This document shows positions 4,098 to 12,195 of a DNA stretch of 13,174 nucleotides, piece by piece. This stretch comes from Clostridia bacterium. Its GTDB lineage: Bacteria > Bacillota_A > Clostridia > Oscillospirales > Acutalibacteraceae. Location of the stretch: assembly GCA_017441045.1 (NCBI GenBank), contig JAFSAK010000044.1, positions 1 to 13,174 of the forward strand, written 5' to 3'. Position numbers and translations under genes: made by a program. A model generated the notes under the pieces. It was not told where the DNA came from. It saw only the letters and a list, made by a program, of their open reading frames with translations, and did no database searches. How positions within the stretch are numbered: position 1 is the first letter of the stretch; the number at the start of each line of letters is the position of its first letter.

Positions 4098-6458
4098 TTA
4101 AAGTTCAATAACGCTTAAATTTTCCTTTTTTGCAAGTTCTTTTAAACTGCCGTGACAGGTAAATAAAAGGCATTGCGTACCTTCGGAATATTCCTTTAAA
4201 AAGTCCATGGCGGCGCAGGTTCTCGCATCATCGTAAAGAGATAATACATCATCAAGGAAAATAGGTAGGGTTTCGTTCTCGTTCATAAGTTCTGATATGG
4301 CAAGGCGCAAACTTAAATATGCTTGGTCGTATGTTCCCGAACTTAAATATTCGGCTTCCTTCATACCGAAAATACCGCTTTTCTGAGTGGTTATATCAAG
4401 AGATTTTGAAACCGAAATTGCATCATAATTCTTCAAAGTCAATCGGGAGAAAATATCAAGGGTTTTGTTTTCCAGGGCGGCGCCGTAGCCCCTTCTCACT
4501 AAAGCGAAACTCTCGCTTAATACTTCTTCTGCCAAACTTAAGGCATCATAATACTCTTTAAGTTCATCGGATTTTTTAAGTATCTCTTGAAGTTCTCTTT
4601 TTATGATTTCGGGTTCTTTGGCTTTGGAAAATTCTGATTTGAGTTCGGCGGCAAGAGCGGAACGGCGGCCACTGAGCGCCATAATGCTCTCGTTAAGTTC
4701 TTCCGCTTTTTCTCGCGCATCTTTAAAATCAATATCCTCGGGTAGTTCTTTACCCTTTAAAAACTCAAGTTTTTCTTTTGCCTCTTCGTAGGAAATATTA
4801 TTGAGGTCGCGACTTAAATAGTTAAGTTTTAATTTGATGTTTTTAAGTTTTTCTGTCTTTTCGGTGAGCAGGGGAAGGATATCGGTTATTTCATCTATGC
4901 TTTCTGCCTGCTTATATCTGCCATAAATGGTAAGAAGTTCTTTTTCGCTTTCGGTATACTTCTCTTTGAGAGCGGCGAATTCATCTTCGCTTTCTTTAAG
5001 GTCTAAAAGTCGCTGATTTTTAATGGCCGCATCTGAATTTAATGAAGCAGTAAGCATATTGATTCTTGATGAATATTCAATGCCTTCGCCCGTTAGAGTA
5101 TTCAATTGATTTTTAAGGTCGAGAACTTGACTGAAGATAAGGTCATATTCGGATTTTGCCTTATTATATTTTGAAGTGTCAAGAGGTCTTATAACAAAGG
5201 CCAGAATTTCGATTATAACCGTCAAGGCGGCAAGGGCTATGGCGGCAACGGATATTTTTAAAACACCGCAAACTACGGCGCCTATAAATAACGCGGCGCC
5301 TATACCCAAAAGAGCGGGGCTAAAGGGCTTTTTAAGGTTGATGGATTGTTCGGCCACCCGTTTGGCTTCTTCCGCTTTTGCCGAAAGAGTGTCTATTTTA
5401 CCGTTTATATCGACCTTTGCTCTTTCGTTTTGGGCGCATTTTTCTTTTGCTTCCGAAAGTTCCGCTTGAAGTTCGGTAGTGGATTTTTCGCTTTCAAGAC
5501 GAATTGCCTCGCGGCGCTTATCAATATCCGCCTGCTTTTCTTTAAGTTTCTCTGAAAATCCCTTAACCTTACCAATGCAAAAATCAATGGATTTTACAAA
5601 CATTTCATCTAAAGTAGCGCCGTCGCTTAATTTCAAATTTTCGCTGAGCGTATCAAGTTTATCCTTAAGCGAGAGATATTCGGATAACTTGTCCTTAGTT
5701 TTAAAATCGTTTTCAAGGTCGGTGATTTTTTTATACTTAAGGTACTCTTGCTTTAAATTCTGGAATTCCTTTTCGGATGTGGTGATGCTATCCATAAGAT
5801 CTTTGCGGCGTATAGCGGCAACCTCTGCGCGCGCAAGTTCCTCTTTTAAAGCATCGGCAGACATATTGTTTTTAGGTAGTTTACCCGTCTTGCCCGATTT
5901 GGAAATGATATCAAGTTTAGCATCAATAAGGCGGTTTAAAACGGTTTGATGCGAGGTGTCCTCTTCGCCTGTCAGGGCTAAATTGGAAAGGCGCATATTA
6001 AGTTCGCCTTCGCCACCCTCATCGTGAACATAGGGACTTCCCGCCTCGATAAATACGCTTCGCTCAAAGGCACTGATTCCAAAACCGAAAAATTTCTTGC
6101 CAATATCACTATCGGCAGGCAGGGGGATGCTTAAATCTGTATCAGTAAGGCGGATTTTATCAGTGGAATCGGATTTTCCGAACTGCCTTTCAAGGCAGTA
6201 GTTATGACCCCCGTGTGAGAAATAAATTCTTCCGCCCATTTCTTCGCCGCTCCAGGGCTTATATTTAAGGCGGGGACGGGAGAAAAGTTGTTGACCTTTT
6301 TTACCTGCAGTTCCGTAGAACATCATCTTAACAAAGGCCATAATGGTGCTTTTGCCCTTTTCGTTTTCACCGTAAACAAGGTTAAACCCATCGGAAAAAT
6401 GCAGAGTAAAATCCTTGAATTTTCCGAAGGCGCTAATGTAGATTTTATTAATCTTCAT
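4098..6458 (-). CDS. YhaN/SbcC-like (Rad50-type) ATPase with a membrane hairpin
   Basis: The 786-residue protein has the SMC/Rad50 plan. The N-terminal lobe has Walker A GENEKGKST (residues 30-38). Long charged coiled-coil segments cover about 200-375 and 430-640. The C-terminal lobe has the ABC signature LSSGTYDQ (705-712), Walker B LPIFLDDV (731-738) and H-loop H769. Between the coils, residues about 381-424 form two strongly hydrophobic spans, a predicted membrane hairpin where SbcC and Rad50 carry a zinc hook; B. subtilis YhaN-type proteins also appear membrane-linked. It should form a complex with the nuclease encoded upstream to process DNA ends. ATG 6458 was chosen because GGAGG lies 9 bases upstream; the in-frame ATG at 6479 would enlarge the overlap. 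Overlap with the nuclease gene is 11 bases, implying translational coupling. Confidence 0.9.
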   Translation of the reverse strand: MKINKIYISAFGKFKDFTLHFSDGFNLVYGENEKGKSTIMAFVKMMFYGTAGKKGQQLFSRPRLKYKPWSGEEMGGRIYFSHGGHNYCLERQFGKSDSTDKIRLTDTDLSIPLPADSDIGKKFFGFGISAFERSVFIEAGSPYVHDEGGEGELNMRLSNLALTGEEDTSHQTVLNRLIDAKLDIISKSGKTGKLPKNNMSADALKEELARAEVAAIRRKDLMDSITTSEKEFQNLKQEYLKYKKITDLENDFKTKDKLSEYLSLKDKLDTLSENLKLSDGATLDEMFVKSIDFCIGKVKGFSEKLKEKQADIDKRREAIRLESEKSTTELQAELSEAKEKCAQNERAKVDINGKIDTLSAKAEEAKRVAEQSINLKKPFSPALLGIGAALFIGAVVCGVLKISVAAIALAALTVIIEILAFVIRPLDTSKYNKAKSEYDLIFSQVLDLKNQLNTLTGEGIEYSSRINMLTASLNSDAAIKNQRLLDLKESEDEFAALKEKYTESEKELLTIYGRYKQAESIDEITDILPLLTEKTEKLKNIKLKLNYLSRDLNNISYEEAKEKLEFLKGKELPEDIDFKDAREKAEELNESIMALSGRRSALAAELKSEFSKAKEPEIIKRELQEILKKSDELKEYYDALSLAEEVLSESFALVRRGYGAALENKTLDIFSRLTLKNYDAISVSKSLDITTQKSGIFGMKEAEYLSSGTYDQAYLSLRLAISELMNENETLPIFLDDVLSLYDDARTCAAMDFLKEYSEGTQCLLFTCHGSLKELAKKENLSVIEL

Positions 6459-7584
6459 TGTAATCCACCTCCGATGCAAAGGCCATTATTCCCAGATTTA
6501 TGGCTTTTTTAATGAGCGCTTTTTCTTCCTCGTTCGCCTTTTCGAGTCGGGAAAGCATATTTTTAACAAATATTCCTTTTAGACCTTCTTCTTTGGCGAG
6601 GGTTTCTAAATCTATGGCAAATTCGGTGTTATCTCGTACCTTGGCAAAATAAACTTCCGCGCTTATTCGGCTGCAGATTTCTTCGGTGGAAACTTTTATG
6701 CCCTCACTTATTTTGCCTTCTAAAATAATTTTATAAAGATTTTCGGCATAGGAATTACCGAAATCGGCTTTTAACTGCGAAAGAATTTTATCAGCGATTT
6801 GTTCGCTGGTTTCTTGTCCGTCTAAATTCACCTTGACTGTAGCGTGAATTCGTTTTGCGGTGGGAACAAATTCAAGGTCGCAAAGGTTTTTACTAATGGC
6901 GCCTATATAAACACCCTTCTGGCCTTCTTCATCAAATCCCAGACCTTCGGGGCAACCGGGATAGGCATAAAATGTACCGCCAATACGGGCAACTTCACTT
7001 CTTTTATGAATATGACCGAGGGCGATATAATCCATACCGCTTTCCGCTATGAATTCGCTTGAAATGGGGTTATATTTAGTATCTGCAGAGGCGCCTAAAT
7101 CACCGTGAAGGCACATAATATTTATTGAATTCTCATCTGCCGCAATAGAGAAAGAGGGAGTTGACTTGGTATAAACCTCTTCAAAGGAACGGCCGTAAAC
7201 CTTGACACCTAAATCGGCTATATCTACCACCATATCAAAACAGGGGAGAATATGAAAATTTTCGGGAAGCATATTATTATATCTTGCAAAGGGTGAGTTG
7301 AGATTCATAGGGTCGTGGTTACCCGCGCAATAAACAATGTGAATATGGGGTATGGATTTAAAGCAATCAATAACCCGCAAAATCACACCTTCTTCAATAT
7401 TATTTGAATCAAAAAGGTCGCCCGCGATAAGCATAATCTGAACACCCTTATCCCGAGCCAAAGAGATAATCTTTTCAAAGGTAATAAGGGTTTCGGCGCG
7501 GCGACTTTTTGATAAAGGCCCTAAAAAACTTTCTGCGGCGCCGATATGAACATCGGCGCAGTGTAGAATTTTAACCGTTTCCAT
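6448..7584 (-). CDS. YhaO/SbcD/Mre11-like DNA repair nuclease
   Basis: The 378-residue calcineurin-like metallophosphoesterase has all the metal and catalytic motifs of the Mre11/SbcD family: D11-x-H13 (DVHIG), GDLFD 55-59, GNHD 88-91, HGD 160-162 and GHIH 190-193. The following region (about 200-260) includes a beta-rich YPGCPEG segment typical of the fold, and the C-terminal part probably contacts the ATPase. The partner gene overlaps its 3' end. The expected role is Mn2+-dependent nuclease activity on DNA ends or hairpins. ATG 7584 was preferred over ATG 7596 because the ribosome site AAAGGA overlaps 7596 but is placed about 11 bases from 7584. Transcription is from the minus-strand promoter at 7620-7648. 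Confidence 0.92.
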   Translation of the reverse strand: METVKILHCADVHIGAAESFLGPLSKSRRAETLITFEKIISLARDKGVQIMLIAGDLFDSNNIEEGVILRVIDCFKSIPHIHIVYCAGNHDPMNLNSPFARYNNMLPENFHILPCFDMVVDIADLGVKVYGRSFEEVYTKSTPSFSIAADENSINIMCLHGDLGASADTKYNPISSEFIAESGMDYIALGHIHKRSEVARIGGTFYAYPGCPEGLGFDEEGQKGVYIGAISKNLCDLEFVPTAKRIHATVKVNLDGQETSEQIADKILSQLKADFGNSYAENLYKIILEGKISEGIKVSTEEICSRISAEVYFAKVRDNTEFAIDLETLAKEEGLKGIFVKNMLSRLEKANEEEKALIKKAINLGIMAFASEVDYNED

Positions 7585-7619
7585 AAAATTTAGCATCCTT
7601 TCGTGGACTTAACAAATTA

Positions 7620-7648
7620 ATTGTACCATTTTTAATGTCTTTATTCAA
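7620..7648 (-). promoter_or_regulatory. Promoter for the nuclease-ATPase operon
   Basis: On the minus strand, -35 TTGAAT (7648-7643) and -10 TACAAT (7625-7620) are separated by 17 bases. Predicted transcription starts near 7613, about 30 bases before the start codon. Confidence 0.75.
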
Positions 7649-7655
7649 GAAAATA

Positions 7656-7684
7656 TTGCCTTTATATAAAATTTGTTTTATAAT
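7656..7684 (+). promoter_or_regulatory. Promoter for the DUF951-prfA operon
   Basis: The -35 TTGCCT (7656-7661) and a perfect -10 TATAAT (7679-7684) are separated by 17 bases. Transcription should start near 7691, giving a leader of about 27 bases. The -35 box lies only 7 bases from that of the divergent minus-strand promoter, so the two polymerase sites may compete. Confidence 0.78.
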
Positions 7685-7717
7685 ATAAATAATATTATAC
7701 TGTAAGGGAGTGTGCCT

Positions 7718-7915
7718 ATGGATATCAAATTGGGTGATAAACTGGTTATGAAGAAAAAGCACCCTTGCGGATGCGATACTTTTACGGTGCTTCGCGTAGG
7801 TATGGATTTCCGTTTAAGGTGCGATGGTTGCTCCCATGAAATTTTTCTCCCGAGAAGCAAGGCGGAGAAAAATACGAAAAAGATTATAACCCGAGAGGAA
7901 GAAAATAATGCTTGA
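7718..7915 (+). CDS. DUF951 family zinc-ribbon-like small protein
   Basis: The 65-residue protein has the DUF951 pattern: an N-terminal [13 protein letters not shown] segment, then HPCGC (15-19), a strand-rich middle ([14 protein letters not shown]) and CDGC (35-38) followed by LPR. Cysteines 17, 19, 35 and 38 could bind one zinc. B. subtilis YyzM is, to my recollection, a relative; no biochemical function is established. The start at ATG 7718 follows GGGAG (7706-7710) by 7 bases; the in-frame GTG at 7712 is too close to that site. The basic C-terminal tail (KAEKNTKK) suggests nucleic-acid or ribosome contact (inference). It is first in the operon, and its last 8 bases overlap prfA, which suggests translational coupling to release factor 1. 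Confidence 0.88.
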   Translation: MDIKLGDKLVMKKKHPCGCDTFTVLRVGMDFRLRCDGCSHEIFLPRSKAEKNTKKIITREEENNA

Positions 7916-8981
7916 TAAACTTGCGGCAGTTGAAAGCCGTTATGAACAGATAGGTTTCGAACTTACCCGTCCCGAAACCGTTTCTGATAATGCTCTTTTC
8001 ACCAAACTTATGAAGGAACATAGCGAACTTACCCCAATAGTAGAAAAATACAGGGAGTATAAGTCAGCTTGTGAGAGTGAAGAAGAGGCCACCGCCCTTT
8101 TGGAAGAAGGCGGTCTTGATAAGGATTTCAAAGAGTTGGTTGAGGCGGAACTTTTAGAAGCCAAAGCCAATAAAGAAGCATTTGCCGAAGAACTCAAAAT
8201 TCTGCTTTTGCCCAAGGACCCCAATGATGATAAGAATGTTATCGTGGAAATCCGCGGAGGCGCCGGTGGTGAAGAAGCCGCGCTTTTTGCTGCCGCGCTT
8301 TTCAGAATGTATAGTATGTATGCCGAAAGCAAACGTTTCTCTATAGATGTTACCAATATCAACGAAACCGAACTTGGTGGATATAAAGAAATCAGTTTTA
8401 TGATAGAGGGCGTAGGTGCGTATTCCCGATTTAAGTATGAGAGCGGAGTTCACCGCGTTCAGCGTGTTCCCGATACCGAAACCCAAGGCCGAATCCATAC
8501 CTCTACGGTAACGGTGGCCGTTATGCCCGAAGCTGATGAGGTTGAGGTGGATATTAACCCCGCCGATCTAAAAATAGATACCTTCCGTTCTTCAGGAGCG
8601 GGCGGTCAGCATATTAATAAAACTTCATCCGCTATCCGCGTTACCCATATTCCTACGGGTACTGTGGTTGAGTGTCAGGATGAGCGCAGCCAGTTTAAGA
8701 ATAAAGAAAAGGCACTAAAAGTTTTGAGAGCCCGTCTTTACGATGCCGCCAAATCGGAACACGATGAAGCCATCGCCTCCGACCGCAGAAGTCAGGTTGG
8801 AACAGGGGATAGAAGTGAGCGTATCAGAACTTATAACTATCCTCAAGGCCGAATTACCGACCATAGAATCGGTCTTACCCTTTATAAACTTGAATCTTTC
8901 TTAAACGGCGACCTTGATGAAATGATTGATGGGCTCATAACATATTACCGTTCCGAAGCCCTTAAACAGCAGGAAAACTGA
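7908..8981 (+). CDS. prfA: Peptide chain release factor 1
   Basis: The 357-residue protein has the usual RF1 length (about 360). It recognises UAA and UAG stop codons and triggers peptidyl-tRNA hydrolysis on the ribosome. The stop-codon reading tripeptide of RF1 (P-x-T) is PDT at 188-190 within [16 protein letters not shown]2 would have SPF. The catalytic GGQ is at 232-234 in [17 protein letters not shown]. The N-terminal helical domain (about 1-100) and the domain 2/4 motifs ([12 protein letters not shown] at 112-123) are intact. AGAGGA (7894-7899) lies 8 bases before the ATG. The methyltransferase gene prmC, often adjacent to prfA, is not next to it here. The following gene begins one base after the stop. 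Confidence 0.98.
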   Translation: MLDKLAAVESRYEQIGFELTRPETVSDNALFTKLMKEHSELTPIVEKYREYKSACESEEEATALLEEGGLDKDFKELVEAELLEAKANKEAFAEELKILLLPKDPNDDKNVIVEIRGGAGGEEAALFAAALFRMYSMYAESKRFSIDVTNINETELGGYKEISFMIEGVGAYSRFKYESGVHRVQRVPDTETQGRIHTSTVTVAVMPEADEVEVDINPADLKIDTFRSSGAGGQHINKTSSAIRVTHIPTGTVVECQDERSQFKNKEKALKVLRARLYDAAKSEHDEAIASDRRSQVGTGDRSERIRTYNYPQGRITDHRIGLTLYKLESFLNGDLDEMIDGLITYYRSEALKQQEN

Positions 8982-8982
8982 A

Positions 8983-10005
8983 ATGATTACTGAAAAACTT
9001 GGTGTATCCAAAGAGGAATATAAGGGAAGCATAGAAAAAGCCGCGGATATTTTAAAATCGGGCGGAATTGTGGCAATACCCACCGAAACGGTTTACGGCC
9101 TTGCCGCCAGCAGTTTGGATAAGGATGCCATAGCAAAGGTTTTTGCCGCCAAAGGCAGACCTCAGGATAATCCCCTTATAGTTCATATTTCGGATATAGA
9201 TATGCTTTATAAAGTGGCGAAAGATATTCCCGAAAGCGCCGTAGAATGCGCTAAAAGATTTTGGCCGGGTCCCTTTACGATGGTACTAAAAAGAGCCGAA
9301 GGAATAGATGAAAGTGTTTCTGCGGGACTTGATACCGTAGCCGTAAGAATGCCCGATAATAAGATTGCAAGAGATATTATAAGGGGTTGCGGTTTACCCT
9401 TGGCGGCACCGTCCGCCAATTCTTCGGGGTCCCCCAGCCCCACTTCGTATGACCATGTATTATCCGACCTTGATGGAAAGATAGATGCGGTGATTTTAGG
9501 TGGGAATTGCGGAGTCGGAGTTGAATCCACAGTAATAACATTAGTCACAGAAAAACCCCGTATTCTGCGCCCCGGCGCCGTAACACCCGAAGCCCTTCGG
9601 GAAGTTTTACCCGATATAGAAATCGATAAAGCGGTTTTATCGGAACTTAAATCGGGAGAAACGGCCTCGTCACCCGGTATGAAATATAAACACTATGCCC
9701 CCAAAACCGAAACATATTTGATAGTTTCCGATAGTGAGAAATTTATAAATTTTGTAAATTATAAAAAGGCGTGCGGTGTTATTTGTTTCGATGAAGAAGC
9801 AGAATTTATCAATAAGCCGTATATTCCTTACGGCAGTAAAAACGATACTTCTTCGCTTGCTAAGAACTTGTTTTCTGTTTTGAGAAAAGCGGATAATCTG
9901 GGAGCAAACGAAATTTATATCCACGCCCCCGAAAAAAACGGTATCGGACTTGCTGTCTATAACCGATTAATACGGGCGGCGGGCTTTAAGGTGGTGGAAC
10001 TATGA
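8983..10005 (+). CDS. tsaC: L-threonylcarbamoyladenylate synthase (Sua5/YwlC type)
   Basis: The 340-residue enzyme makes threonylcarbamoyl-AMP from threonine, bicarbonate and ATP, the first step of the universal t6A37 tRNA modification. The YrdC/TsaC domain occupies about 15-200, with IPTETVYGL (32-40), KGRP (57-60) and PSANSSG (143-149) in the substrate pocket. SPGMKYKHYAP (230-240) is the conserved linker of Sua5-type enzymes that closes over the active site, and a C-terminal Sua5 domain (about 244-340) follows. Length and architecture fit the long Sua5 form rather than short TsaC. AGGA (8971-8974) lies 8 bases before the ATG. The gene is one base behind prfA and overlaps coaE by four bases (ATGA), as expected for coupled translation. 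Confidence 0.96.
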   Translation: MITEKLGVSKEEYKGSIEKAADILKSGGIVAIPTETVYGLAASSLDKDAIAKVFAAKGRPQDNPLIVHISDIDMLYKVAKDIPESAVECAKRFWPGPFTMVLKRAEGIDESVSAGLDTVAVRMPDNKIARDIIRGCGLPLAAPSANSSGSPSPTSYDHVLSDLDGKIDAVILGGNCGVGVESTVITLVTEKPRILRPGAVTPEALREVLPDIEIDKAVLSELKSGETASSPGMKYKHYAPKTETYLIVSDSEKFINFVNYKKACGVICFDEEAEFINKPYIPYGSKNDTSSLAKNLFSVLRKADNLGANEIYIHAPEKNGIGLAVYNRLIRAAGFKVVEL

Positions 10006-10586
10006 GTTTGATAATCGGGCTAACAGGGCCTACGGGCTCGGGAAAAACCACCGTATCCAAAGCGGCGGAAAGTTTGGGATTTAAGATTATTGACTGCGAT
10101 AAAATCGCCCGAAAAGCCGTAGAAAAAGGCGAAGAAGGGTTAAAGTCCATAGTTGCCGCATTCGGTGAAGAAATTCTTTTAAAGGACGGAGAACTTGACC
10201 GTAAAGCCCTTGCACTCGCGGCCTTTTCTTCCAAAGAAAAAACCGAACTTCTTAATAAAACCTTATTGCCGTATATTGTGGAGAAAGTTAAGGCCGAAGT
10301 AGAAGGCGAATATATACTTTTAGATGCGCCCACTCTTTTTGAGAGCGGACTTAATAGTATCTGCCAAGCAACAATAGCGGTTTTATGCGATGAAAACATC
10401 CGAAAAGTGCGCATAATAAATCGTGACGGATTATCCGAAAGAGAAGCCGATTTGCGAATGAATGCAGGAAAGAAAGATGAGTTTTATCTCGAAAAAACCG
10501 AGAATATTATTTATAACCGCGGCACCGAGCAGGAACTTTACGATGCCGCTATGAAAACTTTTAAAAAATTACTTGGAGGTAATTGA
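10002..10586 (+). CDS. coaE: Dephospho-CoA kinase
   Basis: The 194-residue protein catalyses the last step of coenzyme A synthesis, phosphorylating the ribose 3'-hydroxyl of dephospho-CoA with ATP. The P-loop is GPTGSGKT (9-16); most family members read GGIGSGKS or similar, so the P10-T11 residues are a minor variation. The DCD motif at 31-33 and LDAPTLFESG at 107-116 are the substrate-binding and lid-adjacent motifs of the family. R(D)GLSEREADLRM (141-153) is the conserved late helix. Length is normal (about 195-205). AAGGTGG (9988-9994) within the upstream gene supplies the ribosome site. The ATGA overlap with tsaC and the 3-base gap to the aminopeptidase gene show operon membership. Confidence 0.96.
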   Translation: MSLIIGLTGPTGSGKTTVSKAAESLGFKIIDCDKIARKAVEKGEEGLKSIVAAFGEEILLKDGELDRKALALAAFSSKEKTELLNKTLLPYIVEKVKAEVEGEYILLDAPTLFESGLNSICQATIAVLCDENIRKVRIINRDGLSEREADLRMNAGKKDEFYLEKTENIIYNRGTEQELYDAAMKTFKKLLGGN

Positions 10587-10589
10587 AAT

Positions 10590-11975
10590 ATGAACGCTAA
10601 AGAACTTAAAGAAAAACTTTGTTATCAAAAGAAAAACGGTCTTTTGAAGGTTGATGATGCTACCCTTAAAGCCATTAATGATTATTGCGAGGGATACAAG
10701 AAATTCCTTGATGACGCTAAAACCGAGCGCGAAGCCGTTAAGGTTTCAGTAGCTTTAGCAGAGGCCAAGGGCTTTACCGCCTTTGACCGTAATAAGACAT
10801 ATAAAGCAGGCGATAAGGTTTACTTTAATAACAGAGGCAAGACGGTTGCCTTTGCTATTATCGGTAAAGAAGATATGGAGAAGGGCGTTAATATTTCTGC
10901 CGCTCATATTGATTCTCCCCGCCTCGACCTTAAACCCAATCCTTTATATGAAGAAATCGAACTTGCCCTTTTTAAAACCCATTACTATGGCGGTATAAGA
11001 AAATATCAGTGGCCTACCGTTCCTCTCGCTCTTCACGGTGTTTTTGCCAAGAAGGATGGCACCGTAGTTGAAGTTAATATCGGTGAAGATGATGGCGACC
11101 CCAAATTCGTTGTTAACGATTTATTACCTCACCTTGCCGCCGAGCAGAGCAAACGCACTTTGTCTGACGGTATCCGCGGTGAAGAACTTAATGTTCTCGT
11201 GGGAAGCCATCCCTTTAAAGATGATGAGGGCAGCGAACTTGTTAAACTTAATATCTTAAAAATTCTCAATGAAAAATATGGTATTTTAGAGGAAGATTTC
11301 CTTTCTGCAGAACTTGAAATGGTACCCGCTCATAAAGCGAGTGACGTGGGTTTTGACCGTTCACTTATCGGTGCTTACGGTCAGGATGATAGAGTTTGCG
11401 CCTATCCCGCCCTCACCGCAATTTTGGAAATTGATGTTCCCGAAAAGACCGCTATTGCTATTCTTGCGGATAAAGAAGAAATCGGCTCCGACGGTAATAC
11501 AGGCCTTAATTCCGATTTCCTTATGCATGTTGTAGGCGATATGTGTCATACCCAAGGCGGCGATGTTACCGTTGCTCTTCGCAATTCAAAGTGTCTTTCT
11601 GCCGATGTTAACGCCGCAACCGACCCCACCTTCCAGGATGTTATGGAGCGCAGAAATGCCTCCTTTGTAAACTACGGAGCAGTTATTACCAAGTATACGG
11701 GCGCCCGCGGTAAGAGCGGCACTTCCGATGCTTCTGCAGAGTTTGTTGCAGAAGTCCGCGCTATGCTTGATAATGCGGGCATCATCTGGCAGACAGGTGA
11801 ACTCGGTAAGGTTGATGCAGGCGGCGGCGGAACGGTTGCTATGTATATTGCAAATCTCGGAGCAGATGTTGTGGATTTAGGTGTTCCCGTACTTTCAATG
11901 CACGCTCCCTTTGAAACCACTTCTAAACTTGATGTATATATGTGCTACCGCGCTATGTACGAGTTTATGAAATAA
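10590..11975 (+). CDS. apeB: M18 family aminopeptidase (aspartyl aminopeptidase-like)
   Basis: This 461-residue cytosolic metallopeptidase should remove N-terminal residues, typically acidic ones, from peptides. The dinuclear zinc site of the M18 family is visible: H106 in AAHIDSP (104-110), D266 in GQDDRV, the general-base/ligand pair E296-E297 in DKEEIGSDG, D339 in SADVNAATDP and H438 in MHAPFE. KSGTSDASAEF (375-385) is another family block, and the GGGG stretch at 411-414 precedes the last strands. No signal peptide is present. GGAGGT (10575-10580) is 9 bases before the ATG. The gene sits 3 bases after coaE and 1 base before the DUF1653 gene. Peptide recycling is the likely role; the substrate preference is inferred from the family. 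Confidence 0.94.
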   Translation: MNAKELKEKLCYQKKNGLLKVDDATLKAINDYCEGYKKFLDDAKTEREAVKVSVALAEAKGFTAFDRNKTYKAGDKVYFNNRGKTVAFAIIGKEDMEKGVNISAAHIDSPRLDLKPNPLYEEIELALFKTHYYGGIRKYQWPTVPLALHGVFAKKDGTVVEVNIGEDDGDPKFVVNDLLPHLAAEQSKRTLSDGIRGEELNVLVGSHPFKDDEGSELVKLNILKILNEKYGILEEDFLSAELEMVPAHKASDVGFDRSLIGAYGQDDRVCAYPALTAILEIDVPEKTAIAILADKEEIGSDGNTGLNSDFLMHVVGDMCHTQGGDVTVALRNSKCLSADVNAATDPTFQDVMERRNASFVNYGAVITKYTGARGKSGTSDASAEFVAEVRAMLDNAGIIWQTGELGKVDAGGGGTVAMYIANLGADVVDLGVPVLSMHAPFETTSKLDVYMCYRAMYEFMK

Positions 11976-11976
11976 T

Positions 11977-12192
11977 ATGGAAGAAATTAAACTCGGTAAA
12001 TACAGACATTTTAAGGGTAATGAATATGAGGTTATCGGTATTGCCAAAGATAGCGAAACTTTGGAGGATACTGTGGTTTATCGCGCCCTCTACGGCGAAG
12101 GTGGTCTTTGGGTGAGAAATGCGAAAATGTTTTCCGAAATCATAAGTCGTGACGGTAAAACCTTCAAAAGATTTACCTATATCGGAGATTAA
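11977..12192 (+). CDS. DUF1653 domain protein
   Basis: This 71-residue single-domain protein matches the DUF1653 pattern almost throughout: GKYRHFKGNEYEVIGIAKDSET (about 7-28), VVYRALYGEGGLWVRN (33-48), MF at 51-52 and a final RFTYIG. The family has an SH3-like beta character by pattern, with no known biochemical function. It begins one base after the aminopeptidase stop, and no strong ribosome site is visible, so translation probably depends on ribosomes finishing the upstream gene. The last 9 bases carry the GGAG used by the next gene. Confidence 0.9.
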   Translation: MEEIKLGKYRHFKGNEYEVIGIAKDSETLEDTVVYRALYGEGGLWVRNAKMFSEIISRDGKTFKRFTYIGD

Positions 12193-12195
12193 TTT

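Noticed and set aside
5176..5949. Several plus-strand open frames opposite the ATPase gene
   Set aside because: They are antisense shadows of a gene with full Walker A, signature and Walker B motifs; none has a ribosome site or recognisable domain.
7908..8981. Assigning this gene as release factor 2 (prfB)
   Set aside because: The stop-codon reading motif is P-D-T (RF1 type), not S-P-F, and there is no programmed frameshift site near the start.
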